9,121 nucleotides of DNA, taken from positions 1 through 9,121 of the forward strand of contig DASZVJ010000174.1 of the NCBI GenBank assembly GCA_035547155.1, given 5' to 3'. This stretch comes from CAZNMF01 sp035547155 (GTDB lineage Bacteria > Acidobacteriota > Vicinamibacteria > Vicinamibacterales > SCN-69-37). The translations under genes and the position numbers were made by a program. Below, one piece after another: positions 5,657-9,121 of the stretch (its first letter is position 1; every line of letters starts with the position of its first letter). The notes beneath the pieces are model-generated. The model was not told the DNA's origin. It worked only from the letters and a program-made list of their open reading frames with translations, and searched no databases.

Positions 5657-8284
5657 CTATTCTGCGCGCAGCGCCACCACCGGATCGACGTGCGCGGCGC
5701 GCCATGCGGGAATGGCTGCGGCCGTGAGGGCAGCGGCGGCGAGCAGGACGACTACGGTGATGAACGTTGGCGGATCGGTGGGCGTGACCTCGAACAGCAG
5801 CTGGCCAAGGACTCGCGTGAGCGCAAATGCGCCTGCAACGCCGATCGCGACGCCGATGAGCGCGAGCACGGCCGCCTTGACGACGACGAGCCGGACGACG
5901 TCGCGGCTGCTCGAACCCAGCGCGAGACGAATGCCGAACTCGCGAGTGCGGCGTGTGACCGCGTAGGCCATCACGCCGTAGATCCCGACAATCGTCAACG
6001 CGAGCGCGGCGACGGCAAAGATCGACAGCAGACGCGCTTGAAACGCAGGAGACGCTGTCTGCGCGGAGACGAGCTGGCTCATCGGCACGAGCGTCGGCAC
6101 GGGCATGTCGGGATCGATGCGCCGGAACGTGTCGCGAAGGCCCGGAAGCAGACGTGCTGGATCGGCCGCTGTCCGTACGACGAAGGTCACGTGCGAGACG
6201 AAGAAGCTCGACTGGACCTGTTGATATGGCTGGTAAATCGCGCGACTGCGATCTTCCATCAGGCCGCCTTGTCTGATGTCGTCGACCACGCCGACGACCG
6301 TCAGCCAGTCTCCGGCCGATCGCGGCGGTGTCTGAAGACTGAGGCGCTGTCCGATCGCGCGCTCGCCGGGCCACAGCTCGCGCGCGACCGACGCCGTGAC
6401 GATCGCCACCGGTTGTGCGCGATCGTCGTCGCGATCCGTGAACGCGCGTCCGTCGAGTAGACGGATGCCCATGGCGCGAAAGTAGTCGGCGCTGACGGCG
6501 GGTTTGATGACGAGATACCCGGGCGGCAACGTGCGGCCACCCTCCAGCGCAAAGTCGCCGCGGAGCGACATCATCCCGAACGGCAGCCAGTTCACGACGC
6601 CGGCGGATTCCACGTCCGGCAGCGCGGCGATGGCGGCGAGGGCATCGTGATGAAAGCGCTCTGCGTCCGCGGTGGTGCGATAGCTCGTCTCTGGCAGATC
6701 GATCGTCGCGGTGACGACGTTCGTGGCGTTGAATCCGGTGTCGACGGTGCGGAGTCGCAGGAAACTTTTCAGCATCAATCCCGCGCCCGTGAGCAGGATG
6801 ACCGCCAGCGCGATCTCGACGACGACGAACGCGGCGTGCAGACGTTCGCTGTGCAGCGTGACCGTGCGTGTCGACGAGACGAGCGCCTGTGACCGCCGCG
6901 CGGCTCTGAGCGCCGGCAACAGACCGAACGCGAGTGCCGACAGAAGCGCCAGCAGCGCTGCGACACCTAGAACGGTGAAATCGATGCGAATCAACTCGAC
7001 GCGAGGAATTGCCCCCGCCGGCGCGAGCGCGATGAGCGCCGGCATCGCGACGTACGCCAGTGCGATCCCAAGCAGCGCGCCGGGAATGGCGATCGCGAGG
7101 CTCTCCGCGACGAGTTGCTGGATGAGCCGTCCGCGTCCCGCGCCCAACGCGGCGCGCAGCGTCAGCTCACGCTCGCGTTCGGCTGTGCGCACGAGGAAGA
7201 GATTCGATACGTTCGCGCAGGCGATGAGCAGCACGAACGCGACGGTCGCCGCGAGCACGGCGAGCGGGCGTTCGACGTCACCGACGATGCGATCTTTCAG
7301 CGGCGACGCGATCGTGAGCCAGTTGTCAGACGTCGCGTTGGCGGGTTTCGTCAGCGACTCGAGCTCAGCTCTGGCCTGCGCGGCGGTCGCGCCGGGCTTC
7401 AGACGCCCAATCACCGGACGAAAGAACGAGTTCCCGCCCTGCGACGAGCTGACGGCCAGCGGCGTCCAGCACTCGGCCTTGTCGGGAAACGAAAATCCCG
7501 CCGGCATCACGCCGACGATGAGATGAGGAACGCCATCGAGCCGAACGCTTCGACCGATGACGTCCGGCGCCGCGGCGAATTGCGTGCGCCAGAGGCGTTC
7601 GCCGATCACGACGACGGGCGACGCGGCATCGGCGTTCGTGAGCACGCGTCCGAGCGTGGCGCCTGCGCGCAGCACGTCGAAGAATCGCGTCGTCACCTCC
7701 GCGCGAGTGACGCGCGCTGGCTCGCCCGCGCCGGTGAGATTCGACGCCTGCGTGCCGAACATCGCGACGCTGTCGAAGAGCCGTGTGCCGCGCTGAACGT
7801 CGAGGAAGCTCGGTTCGCCGAGCCCAGGAGTCAACCCGAAGAGATGCTCGACGGGTGCCGACGACATTTGCAGTAGGCGATCGGGCTCCGGAAACGGCAG
7901 CGGTTGCAGTAGCACGCCGTTGACGACGGCGAAGATGGCGGTCGACGCGCCGATCCCGATGGCGATGGTCACGATCGCGGTCACCGCGAAGGCCGGCCGT
8001 CTGACGAGCATGCGCGTCGCGACGCGAAGATCGCGCAGCAGATTCACGATTGGCGTCACGCCTCGGACCTCGCGCAGCCGCTCCTCCTGTTGCGTCACGC
8101 CGCCCAGGGCGCGGAGCGCGGCCGTTCTCGCCGCCGCTGGCGTCATGCCCTCAGCGACGAGTTGCGCGATCTGACGCTCGACGTGATCGCGCAGCTCGTC
8201 GTCGACGTCGCGATCGAGCTGGCTGCCGTGGAAGAGCGATCGCAGGCGCAGCCGCGCGCACAAGAGCCAGCGTTCGACGTCCAT
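5657..8284 (-). CDS. ADOP-family orphan ABC permease with prefix domain 1 (complete)
   Basis: An 875-residue protein. Residues 1-80 form the cytoplasmic 'permease prefix domain 1': DRDVDDELRDHVERQIAQL (24-42), then GMTPAAARTAALRALGG (46-62). Helix 1 is at about 98-125, a MacB-like periplasmic domain follows, and the first FtsX block begins near 342 (LLIACANVSNLFLVRTAERE). A second helix, a second periplasmic domain and a second FtsX block follow (YGVMAYAVTRRTREFGIR), and the protein ends in PVVALRAE, the family's typical tail. The open frame extends upstream to 8443, but ATG 8284 is chosen: it lies 2 bases after the PadR stop, has GAGGTG (8295-8290) at good Shine-Dalgarno spacing and begins the conserved prefix domain. 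No ATPase is encoded here. By analogy with MacB/LolE it may take part in export or lipoprotein/envelope transport; the substrate is unknown. Confidence 0.95.
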   Translation of the reverse strand: MDVERWLLCARLRLRSLFHGSQLDRDVDDELRDHVERQIAQLVAEGMTPAAARTAALRALGGVTQQEERLREVRGVTPIVNLLRDLRVATRMLVRRPAFAVTAIVTIAIGIGASTAIFAVVNGVLLQPLPFPEPDRLLQMSSAPVEHLFGLTPGLGEPSFLDVQRGTRLFDSVAMFGTQASNLTGAGEPARVTRAEVTTRFFDVLRAGATLGRVLTNADAASPVVVIGERLWRTQFAAAPDVIGRSVRLDGVPHLIVGVMPAGFSFPDKAECWTPLAVSSSQGGNSFFRPVIGRLKPGATAAQARAELESLTKPANATSDNWLTIASPLKDRIVGDVERPLAVLAATVAFVLLIACANVSNLFLVRTAERERELTLRAALGAGRGRLIQQLVAESLAIAIPGALLGIALAYVAMPALIALAPAGAIPRVELIRIDFTVLGVAALLALLSALAFGLLPALRAARRSQALVSSTRTVTLHSERLHAAFVVVEIALAVILLTGAGLMLKSFLRLRTVDTGFNATNVVTATIDLPETSYRTTADAERFHHDALAAIAALPDVESAGVVNWLPFGMMSLRGDFALEGGRTLPPGYLVIKPAVSADYFRAMGIRLLDGRAFTDRDDDRAQPVAIVTASVARELWPGERAIGQRLSLQTPPRSAGDWLTVVGVVDDIRQGGLMEDRSRAIYQPYQQVQSSFFVSHVTFVVRTAADPARLLPGLRDTFRRIDPDMPVPTLVPMSQLVSAQTASPAFQARLLSIFAVAALALTIVGIYGVMAYAVTRRTREFGIRLALGSSSRDVVRLVVVKAAVLALIGVAIGVAGAFALTRVLGQLLFEVTPTDPPTFITVVVLLAAAALTAAAIPAWRAAHVDPVVALRAE

Positions 8285-8286
8285 GT

Positions 8287-8622
8287 CTACACCTCGCGGA
8301 GCTTGACGACGCGGGAAATCGCGGTGGACAGGCGCTGCCAGTCGCCGGTTTCCTGTTCGAGCTTCCGGCGGCCCGGTCGCGTGAGCGTGTAGAACTTGGC
8401 GCGGCGGTTGTTCTCGCTCGCGCGCCATTCGGCCTTGATCCATCCCTGCTGCTCGAGCTTGTGCAGCGCGGGATAGAGCGATCCGTCGCTGACTTGCAGT
8501 ACCTCGTCGGATACTTGCCGCAGACGCTGGCCGACGGCCCAGCCGTGGAGGGGCTCGAGCGCGAGGATCTTCAGGATCAGAAGATCGAGGGTGCCTTGGA
8601 CGAGATCGGACGGCCGGCTCAT
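8287..8622 (-). CDS. PadR-family transcriptional regulator (module 2)
   Basis: A 111-residue small PadR. DLVQGTLDLLILKILALEP (6-24) is the classic first helix, VSDGSLYPALHKLEQQGWI (44-62) is the recognition helix, and NNRRAKFYTLTRPGRRKLEQ (71-90) is the wing and start of the dimerisation helix. It is better conserved against PadR consensus than the regulator of module 1. Its TAG is followed after 2 bases by the ADOP ATG, and its last codons carry the permease ribosome-binding site, so the two are co-translated. A large inverted repeat over its promoter suggests auto-repression. The inducing signal cannot be determined from sequence. Confidence 0.96.
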   Translation of the reverse strand: MSRPSDLVQGTLDLLILKILALEPLHGWAVGQRLRQVSDEVLQVSDGSLYPALHKLEQQGWIKAEWRASENNRRAKFYTLTRPGRRKLEQETGDWQRLSTAISRVVKLREV

Positions 8623-8629
8623 GGCTTCA

Positions 8630-8672
8630 CTCGGTTACCGAGACTATAGCCACAACTCATCTCGGTAAGCAA
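8630..8672 (-). promoter_or_regulatory. Promoter and inverted-repeat operator of PadR module 2
   Basis: Perfect 9-bp arms TTACCGAGA (plus 8635-8643) and TCTCGGTAA (8660-8668) enclose 16 bases. The inner-left arm also belongs to the odd palindrome CTCGGTTACCGAG (8630-8642), giving three ACCGAG half-sites. On the minus strand TATAGT (8648-8643) is a 5-of-6 -10 hexamer, and TTGCTT (8672-8667) is a weak -35 at 18-base spacing. The arms cover the -35/-10 spacer and the likely start point near 8636, ideal for repression. The repeat is directly seen; PadR binding is inferred from position. Confidence 0.65.
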
Positions 8673-8677
8673 GGGGA

Positions 8678-8690
8678 GCCGCCAGGCGGC
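8678..8690 (-). terminator. Weak hairpin after the immunity gene, possible terminator
   Basis: Arms GCCGCC and GGCGGC with one central base lie 8 bases past the stop of the CdiI-like gene. On the minus strand the hairpin is followed by TCCCCTTGCTT, which is pyrimidine-rich but not a true T-run. It could separate the immunity gene from the PadR operon or be chance in GC-rich DNA. Confidence 0.25.
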
Positions 8691-8697
8691 GGTCGAG

Positions 8698-9000
8698 CTA
8701 TGCCGGCGCGTCCGCAACGCCCGTCAACACGCGCGTCAGCGCCTCTCGTGACGGCGGCCGCCAGCGGGAGCCGAGCCGCTCCAGCACATCGCACACATCG
8801 GGAAACGCGAGCGCGGCGGTTCGATCGAGAAAGCGCGCGGTCTCCCGCTGAAATCGTCCCCGCTCGGCTGGAGACGCATCGGCCCAGAACGACTGCAGCG
8901 CCGCTTCGGGGGAGCCGGCCTCGACGAGTCCGTCCTCGTGCAGATAGCCGCTGAACGCCCGGCGAAGCGTGGGGAAGCGTAGAGTTGGCAGGCGCGTCAT
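8698..9000 (-). CDS. CdiI-like contact-dependent inhibition immunity protein
   Basis: A 100-residue acidic-to-neutral cytosolic protein beginning MTRLPTLRFPTLRRAFSGYL. The pattern 'FP.Lr..F.gYlheD...e.gSpeeAl..F..d.sp.e...l..E...lL' and the later LGSRWRPP match my memory of the CdiI_2 immunity family. Such proteins bind and neutralise a cognate CDI/polymorphic toxin inside the producing cell. The frame is open upstream to 9084, but ATG 9000 is preferred: the family begins here, GGAGGAG (9012-9006) is a strong Shine-Dalgarno at good spacing, and the ATG overlaps the stop of the upstream toxin-like frame (ATGA). The longer start would be Arg-rich and unlike the family. Confidence is high for the gene and moderate for the family name. 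Confidence 0.78.
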   Translation of the reverse strand: MTRLPTLRFPTLRRAFSGYLHEDGLVEAGSPEAALQSFWADASPAERGRFQRETARFLDRTAALAFPDVCDVLERLGSRWRPPSREALTRVLTGVADAPA

Positions 9001-9121
9001 CGCCGCTCCTCCGGATACGACGTCAGCACGTAGAAGCGATGGCGCACGTCGTTCCATCGAAACACGACGACCGCGCGCTCGCATGGGACCGTCGCTTGTC
9101 GTCCTCGCGCGAGCGAACGGC
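8997..9121 (-). CDS. C-terminal end of a probable CDI-type RNase A-fold toxin (partial)
   Basis: The frame that ends in TGA at 8999-8997 is open to the right edge and encodes the last 40 residues of a protein. Its end, ERAVVVFRW followed by RFYVLTSYPEERR, matches the C-terminal strand pair of the bacterial CdiA-CT RNase A domain as I remember it ('vvlr......fyilTsYP'). In the Yersinia kristensenii toxin the catalytic Thr and Tyr are, from memory, spaced as T-x-Y, which fits the TSY here. The catalytic histidine would lie outside the window. The ATGA overlap with the immunity gene and the shared ribosome-binding site match toxin/immunity organisation. Family assignment rests on a short tail. 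Confidence 0.6.
   Translation of the reverse strand, partial: RSLARGRQATVPCERAVVVFRWNDVRHRFYVLTSYPEERR

Noticed and set aside
4923..6374. 483-codon open frame on the minus strand extending the methyltransferase upstream
   Set aside because: The first 249 codons lie inside the ADOP permease gene in another frame and encode Arg/Ser-rich shadow sequence; the family-like protein starts at 5627.
5690..6460. 256-codon plus-strand open frame antisense to the second ADOP permease
   Set aside because: Same mirror composition (Arg/Asp-rich), no domain, fully inside a well-supported gene.
8285..8443. Longer N-terminus for the second ADOP permease
   Set aside because: It would overlap the PadR gene, adds Arg-rich residues foreign to the family, and ATG 8284 has its own Shine-Dalgarno.

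Overview
This is a gene-dense, GC-rich bacterial stretch. The strongest taxonomic hint is a pair of PadR-regulator plus large orphan-permease modules (the ADOP family, 'Acidobacterial duplicated orphan permease'), which are characteristic of Acidobacteriota. The assignment to that phylum, possibly a Vicinamibacteria-like lineage, is inference from gene content; no rRNA or other marker gene is present.

Layout, left to right. (1) 1-2647, minus strand: PadR regulator followed by an ADOP permease carrying the short 'prefix domain 2' N-terminus. The two genes overlap by 4 bases (ATGA), and the permease runs off the left edge. (2) 2648-2746: divergent control region with a PadR-type imperfect palindrome on one side and a perfect 16-bp palindrome on the other. 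(3) 2747-4291, plus strand: a two-gene unit made of a small four-cysteine DUF3079 protein and a 12-helix membrane protein resembling heme-copper oxidase subunit I. (4) 4292-4929, plus strand: a clear sigma-54-type promoter, a leader hairpin and a type IV pilin-like gene. (5) 4923-8622, minus strand: a second PadR regulator, a second ADOP permease (this one with 'prefix domain 1') and a class I SAM-dependent methyltransferase whose end overlaps the pilin end by 7 bases. (6) 8623-8697: promoter of the second PadR, embedded in a perfect 9-bp inverted repeat. (7) 8698-9121, minus strand: a CdiI-like immunity protein and, overlapping it upstream by 4 bases, the last 40 residues of a probable contact-dependent RNase A-fold toxin.

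The genes appear to form several independent units. The two PadR/ADOP modules are probably auto-regulated membrane-export or envelope-stress units; no ABC ATPase partner is visible here. The DUF3079/oxidase-like pair may be a redox- or NO-linked unit. The pilin is probably controlled by an enhancer-binding protein through sigma-54. The right edge is a toxin/immunity tail. No tRNA, rRNA, CRISPR array or insertion sequence was seen, and no stretch longer than about 100 bases lacks a gene.
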